Origin: Micromonospora carbonacea
GTDB lineage: Bacteria > Actinomycetota > Actinomycetes > Mycobacteriales > Micromonosporaceae
Assembly: GCF_014205165.1 (NCBI RefSeq)
Contig: NZ_JACHMZ010000001.1
Span: 7,174,501 to 7,238,500 of the forward strand
DNA length: 64,000 nucleotides
Reading direction: 5' to 3'
Shown: one piece after another, positions 9,233-17,361 of the stretch
Layout: the number at the start of each line of letters is the position of its first letter
Position numbering within the stretch: position 1 is the stretch's first letter
The notes under the pieces: model-generated
The model's database searches: none
What the model was told of the DNA's origin: nothing
Seen by the model: the letters and a program-made list of their open reading frames with translations, nothing else
Position numbers and translations under genes: made by a program

Positions 9233-9299
9233 GCCCGCTTCGACGCCCCGTGCCCGACTCCGGTTCCCGCGCCCGGCCGGGCCGCTCAGGTCGGCGTCC

Positions 9300-9755
9300 T
9301 CAGGTGGAGGGGCCGACGCCGGGGGAGTCGGCGAGGCGGGAGAGCACGATGGTGCTGCGGGTGGAGGTCACGAACGACTCGGCGCGCAGCCGTTCGAGGG
9401 CCTCCTCCAGGTGCGAGATGTCCGCCGCGCGCAGGTGCACCAGCGCGTCCGCCTCCCCGGAGACCGTGTACGCCCCGACCACCTCCGGATGCCGGCGGAC
9501 GGCGACCCCGATCTGGGCCGGGGTGGTCCGCCCGGCGCAGAACAGCTCGACGAACGCCTCCGTGGTCCAGCCGACGGCGGCCGGGTCGACGACGGCCGTG
9601 AATCCCCGGATCACCCCGGCGGCGCGCAGCCGGTCCACCCGGCGCTTGACGGCCGGGGCGGAGAGCGAGACCCGGCCGCCGATGTCGGCGTACGAGGCGC
9701 GGGCGTCGGCCACGAGCAACGCAATGATTCGTTGATCCACCGCGTCTATCTGCAA
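9300..9755 (-). CDS. Lrp/AsnC-family transcriptional regulator
   Basis: About 151 residues: an N-terminal winged helix-turn-helix (IDAVDQRIIALLVADARASY ... LSAPAVKRRVDRLRAAGVI) followed by a C-terminal RAM/ligand domain (EAFVELFCAG ... YTVSGEADALVHLRA). Lrp/AsnC proteins form octamers that sense amino acids. The TTG at 9755 is preferred because GAGGG lies 7 bases ahead; a TTG at 9776 would add seven residues without a better ribosome site. The gene is divergent from dimethylargininase, suggesting it controls that enzyme in response to an amino acid such as arginine, citrulline or methylarginine; the ligand is an inference. Confidence 0.85.
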   Translation of the reverse strand: MQIDAVDQRIIALLVADARASYADIGGRVSLSAPAVKRRVDRLRAAGVIRGFTAVVDPAAVGWTTEAFVELFCAGRTTPAQIGVAVRRHPEVVGAYTVSGEADALVHLRAADISHLEEALERLRAESFVTSTRSTIVLSRLADSPGVGPST

Positions 9756-9823
9756 CGTTCCGCCCTCAGGAAGCAATGGTTGTGGCTGTTACCAAGGTTG
9801 AAGGCTACCTACTCTTGGTGTCC
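9756..9823. promoter_or_regulatory. Divergent promoter region of Lrp regulator and dimethylargininase
   Basis: Only about 68 bp separates the likely starts, so both promoters and any Lrp-type operator must lie here or inside the coding ends. The stretch is AT-richer than its surroundings. It carries the ribosome site GAGGG for the regulator on the minus strand. No unambiguous -35/-10 pair was found. Confidence 0.35.
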
Positions 9824-10648
9824 GTGAACCAGCACCGGATCCCCCGAAAGCGGACATATCTCATGTGTTCGCCCGAGCACTTCGCCGTCGCGTACGCGAT
9901 CAATCCGTGGATGGACGTCAGCACGCCCGTCGACGCGGAGCTGGCGGTCAGGCAGTGGGACCGGCTGCGCGAGGCGCTGCTCGGCCTCGGTCACGACGTG
10001 CACCTGCTCACCCCCGAGCCCGGCCTGCCCGACATGGTGTTCGCGGCCAACGGCGCGTTCGTCGTCGACGGGACGGTCTACGGCGCCCGGTTCAAGCACG
10101 AGCAGCGGGCCGCCGAGGCCGCCGCGCACCGCGCCTTCTACGAGGAGCGGGGCTGGCACTTCATCGCCCCGAACGAGACCAACGAGGGCGAGGGCGACTT
10201 CGCCTACCTGCCGGACGCGCACGGCGGGCTGGTCCTCGCCGGCCACGGCTTCCGCACCGAGCTGCCGGCGCACGCCGAGGCGCAGGAGGCGCTCGGCCGG
10301 CCGGTGGTGTCGCTGCACCTGGTCGATCCGCGCTTCTACCACCTCGACGTGGCGCTGGCCTCGATCGACGACGGGAACGTCGTCTACTACCCGGGTGCCT
10401 TCTCGGCGGCCAGCCAGCGGGTCCTCGCCCAGCTCTTCCCCGATGCGATCGTCGCGGACGACATCGACGCCCTGGCGTTCGGCCTGAACCTGGTCAGCGA
10501 CGGCGCGAACGTGGTCCTGAACAGCGAGGCGTCCCGGCTTGCCGGCAAGCTGAAGGCGGCCGGCTACACCCCCGTGCCGGTCGAGCTGACCGAGGTGCGC
10601 AAGGGCGGCGGCAGCGTGAAGTGCTGCATCGCGGAGCTGCGCGCCTGA
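9824..10648 (+). CDS. ddaH: N(G),N(G)-dimethylarginine dimethylaminohydrolase
   Basis: A 274-residue amidinotransferase-superfamily enzyme that hydrolyses methylated arginine to citrulline plus methylamine. It shows the core TYLMCSPEHFAVAYAINPWM, the NEGEGDF segment, the His in RFYHLDVAL near residue 168, and the catalytic Cys in GGGSVKCCIAEL near the end. The GTG at 9824 gives the N-terminus typical of the family (NQHRIPRKRTYLMC); GTG 9818 and TTG 9815 are alternatives, the latter with GAAGG 10 bases ahead. An ornithine or arginine amidinohydrolase activity cannot be excluded. Probably controlled by the divergent Lrp regulator. Confidence 0.85.
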   Translation: MNQHRIPRKRTYLMCSPEHFAVAYAINPWMDVSTPVDAELAVRQWDRLREALLGLGHDVHLLTPEPGLPDMVFAANGAFVVDGTVYGARFKHEQRAAEAAAHRAFYEERGWHFIAPNETNEGEGDFAYLPDAHGGLVLAGHGFRTELPAHAEAQEALGRPVVSLHLVDPRFYHLDVALASIDDGNVVYYPGAFSAASQRVLAQLFPDAIVADDIDALAFGLNLVSDGANVVLNSEASRLAGKLKAAGYTPVPVELTEVRKGGGSVKCCIAELRA

Positions 10649-10665
10649 CCGGGGCGGCCCGCCCG

Positions 10666-10706
10666 CGCACGGGCCGGTCCCGCCTGGGGGGAGGCCGGCC
10701 CGTGCG
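10666..10706. terminator. Terminator hairpin between convergent genes
   Basis: Perfect 12-base arms CGCACGGGCCGG and its complement (10666-10677 and 10695-10706) enclose a 17-base loop, with a further GC-rich outer pairing. It lies 18 bp after ddaH and 19 bp before the end of the convergent substrate-binding protein gene, so it can stop transcription from both sides. Confidence 0.7.
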
Positions 10707-10724
10707 GTGTGGTCGGGCGGGCGT

Positions 10725-11930
10725 TCAGCCCAGCGTGGCCAGCTCGTTGATCAGGACGTTGGAGAGCACCTGGCCGTCGCGTTGCACCTTGCGCAGGTAC
10801 CACTTCTGCTGGGGTGTTCGCGGCTGGTTGAACTGCCACGCCCCGCGCGGGCTGTCGATCTGGCCGATCTTGCCCAGCGCCAGGTTGACCTGCTGCGGGG
10901 TCGGGTCGCCCCCGGCCAGCCGGATCGCCTTGTCCAGCACCTGCGCCGCGTCGTACGACGCCATCGCGTAGGTGGTCGGGGACGCGCCGTGCGTCTTGCG
11001 GTACGCCGACGCGAAGGTGCGGTTGGCGGTGTTGTTGAGGTCGGCGGAGTAGTTGAGCGAGGTCACGATGTTGCGCGCCTCCACCTCCTGCACCTCGTCG
11101 AGCACCGTGCCCTCGGTGAGGAAGCCGGGCGCGTAGACCGGGCCCGTCCATCCCTCGCGGTAGAGCTGCTTGATGAACTGCACCGCCGCCGGCCCGGCGA
11201 AGTGGCAGAAGATCGCGTCCGGCTGGCGGGCCAACGCCGTGCGGATGTCGGCCGCGTACGCGGTGCCGCCGGGCGTGCTCGTGGCGTCGGTCCAGATCAC
11301 CGGGTCGGCGATCCGGGGGTCGCTGGACCCGGCCGTGCTGAACTGGGCCTGGAGCCCCTGGATCACGTCCCGCGAGCCGAGGTTGTCGGGGGCGACGATG
11401 GCGACCCGGCTGCCGGCGGGCAGGCGCTGCGCCATGTACGGGCCGATCGCCCGGCCCGGCTCGTCCAGCACGTAGGAGGTGCGCCAGATGTAGACGACGC
11501 TCTGGAGGCTCTTCGGCGAGGCGTTGGAGCCGATCAGCGGCACCCGGGCCTTCTCCACGGTGTCCCGGATGCCCACCATGACGGCCGAGTTGACCACGCC
11601 GGTGAGCGCCAGCACGCCCTGCTTGAGCAGGCTGTCGACGGCCGCCTGGCCGGTCTTGGCGGTCTCGCCCTCGTCGGCGGTCACCACCGTCACGGGATGC
11701 CCGCCGAGCTGCTGGCCGTTGAGGGTGAGATAGAGCTGGAAGCCGTTGACGATCTCGTCGCCGATGGCCTTGAAGCCACCGGTCTGCGGTGCGATGAGAC
11801 CGATCTTGACCGGCTTGCCGGTGGGGGCCGCCGGCCCTTCGTCGCCGTCCGTGGCGCAGGCGGCGGTCAGGCCCGTGGTACCGAGGGCGGCCAACAGTTG
11901 GAGTGCCCGCCTGCGGTTCATCTGGGACAC
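10725..11930 (-). CDS. Branched-chain amino-acid-type ABC substrate-binding lipoprotein
   Basis: About 401 residues of the periplasmic-binding-protein type 1 (LivJ-like) family. The N-terminus MNRRRALQLLAALGTTGLTAAC has twin arginines, a hydrophobic stretch and a lipobox-like Cys, so it is probably a Tat- or Sec-exported lipoprotein. The body has the typical KIGLIAPQTGGFKAIG opening, and VALTGVVNS-like and FCHFAGPAAVQFIKQL segments. GTG 11930 has AAGGA at good distance; ATG 11921 is the alternative. No LIV permease or ATPase genes are adjacent, so it is an orphan binding protein and its ligand is unknown. Single gene ending at the 10666-10706 hairpin. Confidence 0.85.
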   Translation of the reverse strand: MSQMNRRRALQLLAALGTTGLTAACATDGDEGPAAPTGKPVKIGLIAPQTGGFKAIGDEIVNGFQLYLTLNGQQLGGHPVTVVTADEGETAKTGQAAVDSLLKQGVLALTGVVNSAVMVGIRDTVEKARVPLIGSNASPKSLQSVVYIWRTSYVLDEPGRAIGPYMAQRLPAGSRVAIVAPDNLGSRDVIQGLQAQFSTAGSSDPRIADPVIWTDATSTPGGTAYAADIRTALARQPDAIFCHFAGPAAVQFIKQLYREGWTGPVYAPGFLTEGTVLDEVQEVEARNIVTSLNYSADLNNTANRTFASAYRKTHGASPTTYAMASYDAAQVLDKAIRLAGGDPTPQQVNLALGKIGQIDSPRGAWQFNQPRTPQQKWYLRKVQRDGQVLSNVLINELATLG

Positions 11931-12008
11931 CGAGTTCCTTCCGGGAGCTGAGCTGGGCCGATACCGTCCCCTCGGCGTTCTACCGGTTCGACGACGCTGC
12001 GTCAATGT

Positions 12009-12806
12009 TCAGTGATCAAAGTGCAAGGTTCGCAGCCCACGGGCCACCTCCGGCCAGGCGGCCGACTCCGGGTCGATAAGCCCGAAATGCTCGCACCCGG
12101 GAAGCTCCACGAGCTGCACCGGGCTGCCGGCGGCCCGCGCGGCGGCGGCGTACGACCGGCTCATCCCCACCGGCACCTGCCGGTCCAGCAGGCCGTGCAG
12201 GATCACCGTCCGTGTCGGGGTGGGCACCAGCAGGCGGGGGTCGGCGGCGGCGTACCGCCGCGGGTGTTCCGCCGGCCCGCCGCCGAGCAGCGCGGCCACC
12301 GCCCCACCGTCCAGGTCCAGCCGATGAGCCTCGGCCAGGTCCGCGACCGGGGCGAGCGCCAGCACCCCCGCCACCGTCCCCGGCGCGGTGGCGGCGGCGT
12401 ACAGGGCGAGGTGGCCGCCGGCCGAGTGGCCGACCAGCAGCGGCGGCCCGGGGCGCACCCGGTCGCCCAGCACCGGCCCGGCCAGCCCGGGCAACGCCGC
12501 GACCCCCGCCAGCACGTCGGCCAGGGTGCCCGGCCAGCCGCCGCCCGGCTGGCCGGTGCGCCGGTACTCCAGCTGGGCCACCGGGTAGCCGAGCGCGGCC
12601 AGCGCCGCCGCGAGCGGCCCGGTGTGGCCACGGTCGTACTCGGCCCGCCAGAAGCCGCCGTGCACCACCACGACCAGGGGCAGCGGCGGGCCGTCCCCCG
12701 CCGGGCGGCGCAGGTCGGCGACCTGGTCCGGGTGCCCGCCGTAGGCGACGGTGGCGTCCGGCGCGGGGGCGGGGCGGTCGAGCACGGAGCGGGGGTCGGC
12801 GGGCAT
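12009..12806 (-). CDS. Alpha/beta hydrolase (esterase/kynurenine formamidase-like)
   Basis: A 265-residue alpha/beta-hydrolase. It has the oxyanion-hole motif VVVVHGGFWRAEYDR, the nucleophile elbow GHSAGGHLAL (Ser of GHSAG), an acid in HGLLDRQVPV and the catalytic His in CEHFGLIDP. The HGGFW motif is typical of esterases related to kynurenine formamidase and acetyl-xylan-esterase-like enzymes. ATG 12806 (MPADPRSVLDRP) is chosen because the upstream in-frame codons look like intergenic sequence. It follows the substrate-binding protein gene by 80 bp on the same strand; a shared function is not evident. Confidence 0.8.
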   Translation of the reverse strand: MPADPRSVLDRPAPAPDATVAYGGHPDQVADLRRPAGDGPPLPLVVVVHGGFWRAEYDRGHTGPLAAALAALGYPVAQLEYRRTGQPGGGWPGTLADVLAGVAALPGLAGPVLGDRVRPGPPLLVGHSAGGHLALYAAATAPGTVAGVLALAPVADLAEAHRLDLDGGAVAALLGGGPAEHPRRYAAADPRLLVPTPTRTVILHGLLDRQVPVGMSRSYAAAARAAGSPVQLVELPGCEHFGLIDPESAAWPEVARGLRTLHFDH

Positions 12807-12909
12807 GCCGGCGACGGTAGCGCGGCGGACGGCCCCGCCGGGGGACACCCGTCACTAGGTGCCGGTCCCGACGAGCGGGCGGCCCACCGCCTGGGTCAAG
12901 ATGGAACGC

Positions 12910-13503
12910 ATGACCGAAGCGCACTCCGCTGGACAAGACGACGAGCCGGGCCACGACGGCACCGGGCGATCCGGCACCGTGGTGGTGGTCGGCCCGGACG
13001 GCCGCCCGGTCGGCACCGTGCAGACCGACGACGCCGCAGGCGAGGACCCGACCCGCCTGGTCGAGCAACCCGCCAAGGTGATGCGGATCGGCAGCATGAT
13101 CAAACAGCTGCTGGAGGAGGTCAAGGCCGCCCCGCTCGACGACGCGAGCCGACACCGGATGCGGGAGATCCACGAACGGTCGATCGTCGAGCTGAAGGAG
13201 GGCCTGGCCCCCGAGCTCCGCGACGAGCTGGAGCGGATCTCGCTGCCCTTCACCGAGGACAAGGCGCCCAGCGAGGGCGAGCTGCGGATCGCCCACGCCC
13301 AGCTCGTCGGCTGGCTGGAGGGGCTGTTCCACGGCATCCAGGCGGCCCTGGTGGCGCAGCAGATGGCCGCCCGCGTCCAGCTCGAACAGATGCGTTCCGG
13401 CCGGCAGGCGCTGCCCAGCGGGCCCGCCGGGATGATGCCGGGCATGCCGGGCATCGGCCACCCGCAGGGCGGCGAGGGGCACAGCACCGGGCAGTACCTC
13501 TGA
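12910..13503 (+). CDS. bpa: Bacterial proteasome activator Bpa (PafE)
   Basis: A 197-residue protein matching the DUF2587/Bpa family. A helical core runs from about residue 55 to 160 (KVMRIGSMIKQLLEEV ... QLVGWLEGLFHGIQAALVAQQMAARVQLEQM) and the chain ends in GQYL, the motif by which Bpa rings dock to and open the 20S proteasome. Bpa promotes ATP-independent degradation of unfolded proteins such as HspR. ATG 12910 is preferred (GGAA just upstream); ATG 12901 is possible. It is a housekeeping actinobacterial gene and unrelated to the nearby HAD genes, which are convergent to it. Confidence 0.92.
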   Translation: MTEAHSAGQDDEPGHDGTGRSGTVVVVGPDGRPVGTVQTDDAAGEDPTRLVEQPAKVMRIGSMIKQLLEEVKAAPLDDASRHRMREIHERSIVELKEGLAPELRDELERISLPFTEDKAPSEGELRIAHAQLVGWLEGLFHGIQAALVAQQMAARVQLEQMRSGRQALPSGPAGMMPGMPGIGHPQGGEGHSTGQYL

Positions 13504-13507
13504 CCGT

Positions 13508-13539
13508 CGCGCGCCGGGTCCGCGCGGGCCCGGCGCGCG
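13508..13539. terminator. Terminator hairpin after bpa
   Basis: Arms CGCGCGCCGGG (13508-13518) and its complement (13529-13539) are perfect with a 10-base loop. The hairpin fills the 38-bp gap between the convergent bpa and HAD phosphatase genes and probably serves both. Confidence 0.7.
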
Positions 13540-13541
13540 TC

Positions 13542-14354
13542 TCACCCCACCCCGAAGACCTTCTCCAGGTACGCGGCCACGCCGTCGGCGGAGTTCGCCG
13601 CCGTCACCTCGTCGGCGATCGCCAGGACGGCGGGGTGCGCGTTCGCCACCGCCACCCCCCGGCCGGCCCAGGTCAGCATCGGCACGTCGTTGGGCATGTC
13701 GCCGAAGGCCAGCACGTCCCGCTCGTCGATCCCGAGCCGGGCGCAATACCATGCCAGGCCCGCCGCCTTGGTCACCCCGGCCGCCGAGATCTCCACCAGC
13801 CCCGTGTACGACGAGTGGGTCGCCTCGGCCAGCCCGCGCAGCGCCCCGGCGACCACCTCCAGGAACACGTCCGGGTCCTGTTCCCTGGCGCGGGCCAGCA
13901 GCTTCACCGCCGGCACCGAGTGCAGCTCCTCCGGCGAGGTGATCGCCCGGATCGCCTCCGCGTCGGCGTCCCAGCGCAGCGGATAGCCGGCCTCGTGCCG
14001 CATCTCCCGGCTGTCCACGATCTCCACCGCGAAGCTGACCCCGGGCACCTCGGCCCGCAGCCGCCGGGCCACCTCGGCGAGCAGCTCCGGCGCGAGCGGG
14101 TCGGCCCGGAGCACCTCGTCGGCCACCGGGTCGTACACCACCGCGCCGTTGGCGCAGATCGCCGGCAGCGGCTCGGCGAGCTGCTCGTACACCAGTTGGA
14201 GCCAGCGGATCGGGCGGCCGGTGACCAGCACGACCGGCGTGCCCCGCGCGGACATCCGGGCCAGCGCGTCGCGGGTGCGGGGGCTGAGCGTCCGCTCGTC
14301 GGTGAGCAGGGTCCCGTCGATGTCCGTGGCGACCAGCCGAGGTGTCTCTCCCAT
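13542..14354 (-). CDS. HAD-IIB (Cof-type) phosphatase, first of a tandem pair
   Basis: A 270-residue HAD-superfamily Cof-like phosphatase. Motif I is ATDIDGTLLT near residue 10, motif II VVLVTGRP, and motifs III/IV lie in the Lys-containing KAAGLAWYC and FGDMPNDVPML near residue 220. The C2B cap lies between. Substrates of this class are sugar phosphates or flavin/haloacid-type phosphates and cannot be predicted here. ATG 14354 shares one base with the stop codon of the upstream HAD gene (TGATG), so the pair is translationally coupled and clearly a tandem duplication. Confidence 0.88.
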   Translation of the reverse strand: MGETPRLVATDIDGTLLTDERTLSPRTRDALARMSARGTPVVLVTGRPIRWLQLVYEQLAEPLPAICANGAVVYDPVADEVLRADPLAPELLAEVARRLRAEVPGVSFAVEIVDSREMRHEAGYPLRWDADAEAIRAITSPEELHSVPAVKLLARAREQDPDVFLEVVAGALRGLAEATHSSYTGLVEISAAGVTKAAGLAWYCARLGIDERDVLAFGDMPNDVPMLTWAGRGVAVANAHPAVLAIADEVTAANSADGVAAYLEKVFGVG

Positions 14355-15175
14355 CACCGGGAGAGTAGTCGGTCCAGGTAGACCGCGACTCCGTCGTCGT
14401 CGTTGCGCAGCGTCACCTCGTCGGCGGCGGCGCGGACGGTCGGGTGGGCGTTGGAGACGGCCACCCGGGACCACCCGGCCCACTCGAACATCGGCAGGTC
14501 GTTGGGCATGTCGCCGAAGACCAGCACGTCGGCCGGGTCCACCCCGAGCCGCTGCGCCACGACGTGCAGCCCGGACGCCTTGTCGACCCCGGGCGGGGAG
14601 ATCTCGACGAAGCCGAGCCCGGCCTGGGTGAGCGCGGCCACCTCGGGGCCGATGATCCGGCGGGCGGTCTCCAGCAGCGCGTCGATCTGATGGTCGGCGG
14701 TCCGGGCGAACGCCTTGATCACGTCGGTGGCGAGGCACTCGTCGCGGGTGCGCGGCTCGAACAGGTCCGGGTACGGCCAGCTCGGGTGGTAGTCGCCCCA
14801 GAGCGGGGCGCCGGCCTCGCCGGACGCCTCGACCATCACGGTGAGCGGGCCGACCTCGGCCTCCAGCTCGGCGAGCAGCCGCGCCAGCACCTCCCGGGGG
14901 AGCCGCTCCTCGCGCAGCACCTCCGGCCCGGCCGGGTCGCTCTGGTCGACCACCCAGCCCCCGCCGGCCAGCACCAGGAAGTCGGCGGCCCGGATGTCGT
15001 TGCGGGTGAGCTCGGTGAGCCGTGGCCCCCGGCCGGTCGCGCCGACCACCGGGATGCCGGCGGCCCGCACCCGGTCGAGCACCTCGTGGGTGTACGCGGA
15101 GACGGTCTCGTCGCTGCGGACCAGCGTCCCGTCGAGGTCGGTGGCGATCAGCTTGGGCAGCCCCGGGCGGGTCAT
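14354..15175 (-). CDS. HAD-IIB (Cof-type) phosphatase, second of a tandem pair
   Basis: A 273-residue paralogue of the adjacent HAD protein, with motif I ATDLDGTLVRSD at residues 10-21, the GATGRGPRLTEL segment, and VFGDMPNDLPMFEWAGWSRVAV near residue 225. The two share the GDMPND block and cap fold but differ elsewhere, so the duplication is not recent. ATG 15175 is preceded by GGAGGAGCC in the ribosome-site position. It is the first gene of the two-gene operon. Confidence 0.88.
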   Translation of the reverse strand: MTRPGLPKLIATDLDGTLVRSDETVSAYTHEVLDRVRAAGIPVVGATGRGPRLTELTRNDIRAADFLVLAGGGWVVDQSDPAGPEVLREERLPREVLARLLAELEAEVGPLTVMVEASGEAGAPLWGDYHPSWPYPDLFEPRTRDECLATDVIKAFARTADHQIDALLETARRIIGPEVAALTQAGLGFVEISPPGVDKASGLHVVAQRLGVDPADVLVFGDMPNDLPMFEWAGWSRVAVSNAHPTVRAAADEVTLRNDDDGVAVYLDRLLSR

Positions 15176-15397
15176 GGCTCCTCCTTCGCCCGCCGCCGTC
15201 GCGCCGGCCCTGTCTCTGGGTCGTCGGTGCCTCGACCGGCAGTGACGGCGGGCAGCTACCGTACCTCGCGCAACCGGGCGCGACCATGGCTTCCCGACGA
15301 ACCGGGCGGCAACTCGACACCACGCCCAGGTTGCGCGGCTCCTGGCCGGGGCGGACCCCCGGTCCGGCCACGGCCGGGGCCGGACCTCCTGGTGAGC

Positions 15398-15440
15398 AGG
15401 GGCCCCTTCTCCGCCGTGGGCGTCGACCGGGCCCCTTCCG
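15398..15440. repeat. Degenerate copy of the GGAAGGGCCC interspersed repeat
   Basis: Two GGGCCCCTT blocks (AGGGGCCCCTTCT at about 15399-15411 and CGGGCCCCTTCCG at 15428-15440) lie 16 bases apart between two minus-strand genes. They resemble the outer arms of the better-preserved copies at 23151, 32484 and 61299, but the central GTTAACGC core is lost and the two blocks are direct rather than inverted. I treat it as a decayed member. Confidence 0.4.
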
Positions 15441-15451
15441 TGCTCCGGGCG

Positions 15452-16138
15452 CTACTCCGGGCGGGCGAAGGGGGCCGTCGGCTGCACGGTGAGGTCGACC
15501 GGCCCGGGCAGCGCGTCGGTCTCCTCGGCGGTCGGGCGCTCCGCGCGTGGCGCGCCCTCGGCCGGTGGCCCGGCGTCGGCCCGGCCGGCGAGGTAGAGCG
15601 CCGCCGCCAGCAGCACGCAGGCCGCGAAGGCCGCCACCAGCCCCCGGCCGTATTCCACCTGGAAGCCGTCCTCGGAGGAGTAGAGGGCCTGCCGGCCCGA
15701 GTCGTCCAGCGACAACGAGGCGGCGACCAGGACGCCGATCAGGGCCGTCGACAGGGCGAGGCCGGCCACCCGCGCGTCGTGCCGCACGGCGGCGCTGCCC
15801 CGCAGGGCCAGGGCGGCAGCCGTGACCAGCGCGAACAGGCCCACCAGGTAACCCAGGCCGAAGCCACCCACGTCGGACACCCCGCCCGGCACCCGCAGCG
15901 TGTCGCCCTCGGGGCCCCCGGTCGGCACGGTCATCACCAGCCACTCCCCGACCAGCGAGGCGAACGCGGCCACCGCGCCGAGGCCGGCCGCCACCAGCGG
16001 GATCCGCCGGTCCCGCCCGAGCCGGGACAGCGGGCGACCCACCCGCCCCGGCGGGCCGGGCTCGGACCCACCCCACTCCAGGACGGTGGCGTCGCCGGAC
16101 CGGCTGTCCTGCCGGGGGATGGGAAGCTCCTCGGACAT
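15452..16138 (-). CDS. Four-span membrane protein of unknown function
   Basis: A 228-residue protein starting at ATG 16138 (MSEELPIPRQDSR). It has an acidic cytosolic N-terminus, then four predicted transmembrane helices: IPLVAAGLGAVAAFASLVG, GGFGLGYLVGLFALVTAAAL, VAGLALSTALIGVLVAASL and GLVAAFAACVLLAAALYLAG. A Pro/Glu-rich cytosolic tail follows. It resembles small actinobacterial membrane proteins without an assigned role. It is a single gene. Confidence 0.7.
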   Translation of the reverse strand: MSEELPIPRQDSRSGDATVLEWGGSEPGPPGRVGRPLSRLGRDRRIPLVAAGLGAVAAFASLVGEWLVMTVPTGGPEGDTLRVPGGVSDVGGFGLGYLVGLFALVTAAALALRGSAAVRHDARVAGLALSTALIGVLVAASLSLDDSGRQALYSSEDGFQVEYGRGLVAAFAACVLLAAALYLAGRADAGPPAEGAPRAERPTAEETDALPGPVDLTVQPTAPFARPE

Positions 16139-16298
16139 CGGCCACCTCTCCGCGTTCGCGGGCCTGGACCCCGTGGGCCTGAGCCGAATCATGACACAGC
16201 AGACACGGCGCGGCCGGGAACGCGACCCGCCGCGATCGGCGTGGACGGATCCCGGGCAGCGGGTCGCCCGCCGCCCGGCTTTCGGTTAGCGTCGGCTC

Positions 16299-16730
16299 AT
16301 GCCTATCCGTACCGCTTCCGCACGTTGGCAGGGTGACCTCACCGAGGGCTCCGGCACGGTCCGCACCGGCAAGGGCGGGCTCCAGGGAAACTACTCCTTC
16401 AAGTCGCGGTTCGAGGAGGGCGAGGGCACCAACCCCGAGGAACTCATCGGGGCGGCCCACGCCGCCTGCTTCTCGATGGCGTTCTCCAAGCAGCTCGCCG
16501 ACGCCGGCGCGACCGGCACGTCGGTGGAGACCACCGCGAAGGTGCACTTCGACAAGACCGACGCGGGGATGACCGTGACCCGGATCGACCTGGAGACGGT
16601 CGGCCAGGCCCCGGGGCTGGACGAGGCCCAGTTCGCCAAGCTGGCCGAGACCGCCAAGGAGAACTGCCCGATCTCGCGCCTGCTCTCCCCGGGCGCGCAG
16701 ATCAGCCTCACGGCCCGGCTCGCCTCCTGA
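16299..16730 (+). CDS. OsmC-family peroxiredoxin
   Basis: A 143-residue thiol peroxidase of the OsmC/Ohr family, which reduces organic hydroperoxides in the cytosol. The two active-site cysteines are at AAHAACFSMAFS (about residue 55) and KENCPISRLLS (about 124); both are kept. The N-terminus PIRTASARWQGDLTEGSG is typical of OsmC rather than Ohr. The gene is monocistronic, ending at the hairpin at 16751-16793. Confidence 0.9.
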   Translation: MPIRTASARWQGDLTEGSGTVRTGKGGLQGNYSFKSRFEEGEGTNPEELIGAAHAACFSMAFSKQLADAGATGTSVETTAKVHFDKTDAGMTVTRIDLETVGQAPGLDEAQFAKLAETAKENCPISRLLSPGAQISLTARLAS

Positions 16731-16750
16731 GGGCCTCCGCGCCCACCTGA

Positions 16751-16793
16751 CACGGAACGGTCCCCGTCCGCACCGGATGGGGACTTTTCCGTG
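16751..16793 (+). terminator. Intrinsic terminator after osmC
   Basis: Nested complementary blocks CACGGAA ... TTCCGTG (outer) and GTCCCC ... GGGGAC (inner, followed by TTTT at 16785-16788) form a hairpin 21 bp after the OsmC stop. It is one of the few in this window with a T-run. Confidence 0.7.
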
Positions 16794-16845
16794 CAAGCAG
16801 GATCTTGGGCACCGGGCGTCGGGCCGACTCTGGGACAATGGGTGC

Positions 16846-17199
16846 GTGGCGGTCCAGATGAGCCGGGAGCGCTTCGAGGAGCTGGTCGGGGACGCCCTCG
16901 ACGAGGTCCCCGAGGAGCTGCTGGGGCTGATGAGCAACGTGGTGATCCTGGTCGAGGACGACCCGCCCCCCGGCGACGGTGACCTGCTCGGCCTCTACGA
17001 GGGCCACGCCCTCACCGAGCGGGGCTGGGACTACGCGGGCGTCCTGCCGGACCGCATCTTCATCTACCGCCGCCCCATCCTGCGCATCTGCGACAGCGAG
17101 GAGGACGTCGTCGACGAGGTGGCGGTGACGGTGGTGCACGAGATCGCCCACCACTTCGGCATCGACGACGACCGGCTGCACGACCTCGGCTGGGGCTGA
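16846..17199 (+). CDS. Small zincin-like metallopeptidase family protein
   Basis: A 117-residue protein of the actinobacterial minimal-gluzincin/DUF1025-type family. It has the zinc-binding sequence HEIAHHFGIDDDRLHDLGW near the C-terminus (H-E-x-x-H plus downstream Asp/His). The N-terminus (MSRERFEELVGDALDEVPEEL) and the VVILVEDDP strand are family-typical. The GTG at 16846 gives the usual length. Substrate is unknown, and the extent of true peptidase activity in this family is unproven. Confidence 0.82.
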   Translation: MAVQMSRERFEELVGDALDEVPEELLGLMSNVVILVEDDPPPGDGDLLGLYEGHALTERGWDYAGVLPDRIFIYRRPILRICDSEEDVVDEVAVTVVHEIAHHFGIDDDRLHDLGWG

Positions 17200-17361
17200 C
17201 GGGCGGCGTTACCGCCCCTCCGTCCGGTCCGCGCCGGCGTCCTCGTCCCCGTCCGTCCGGTCCGCGCCGCGCGACGACGGGCCGGCCCCGCTCGGCCGAT
17301 GTCACCGGTTGCGCTGGTCACCTACCCTCCGGGCAGACACCCCGAGTCAGGAGGCTTTTCC

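Noticed and set aside
14355..16937. Extension of the first HAD frame upstream to about 1131 residues
   Set aside because: Passes through three other genes without motifs; the HAD domain begins at ATG 14354, coupled to the upstream HAD stop.
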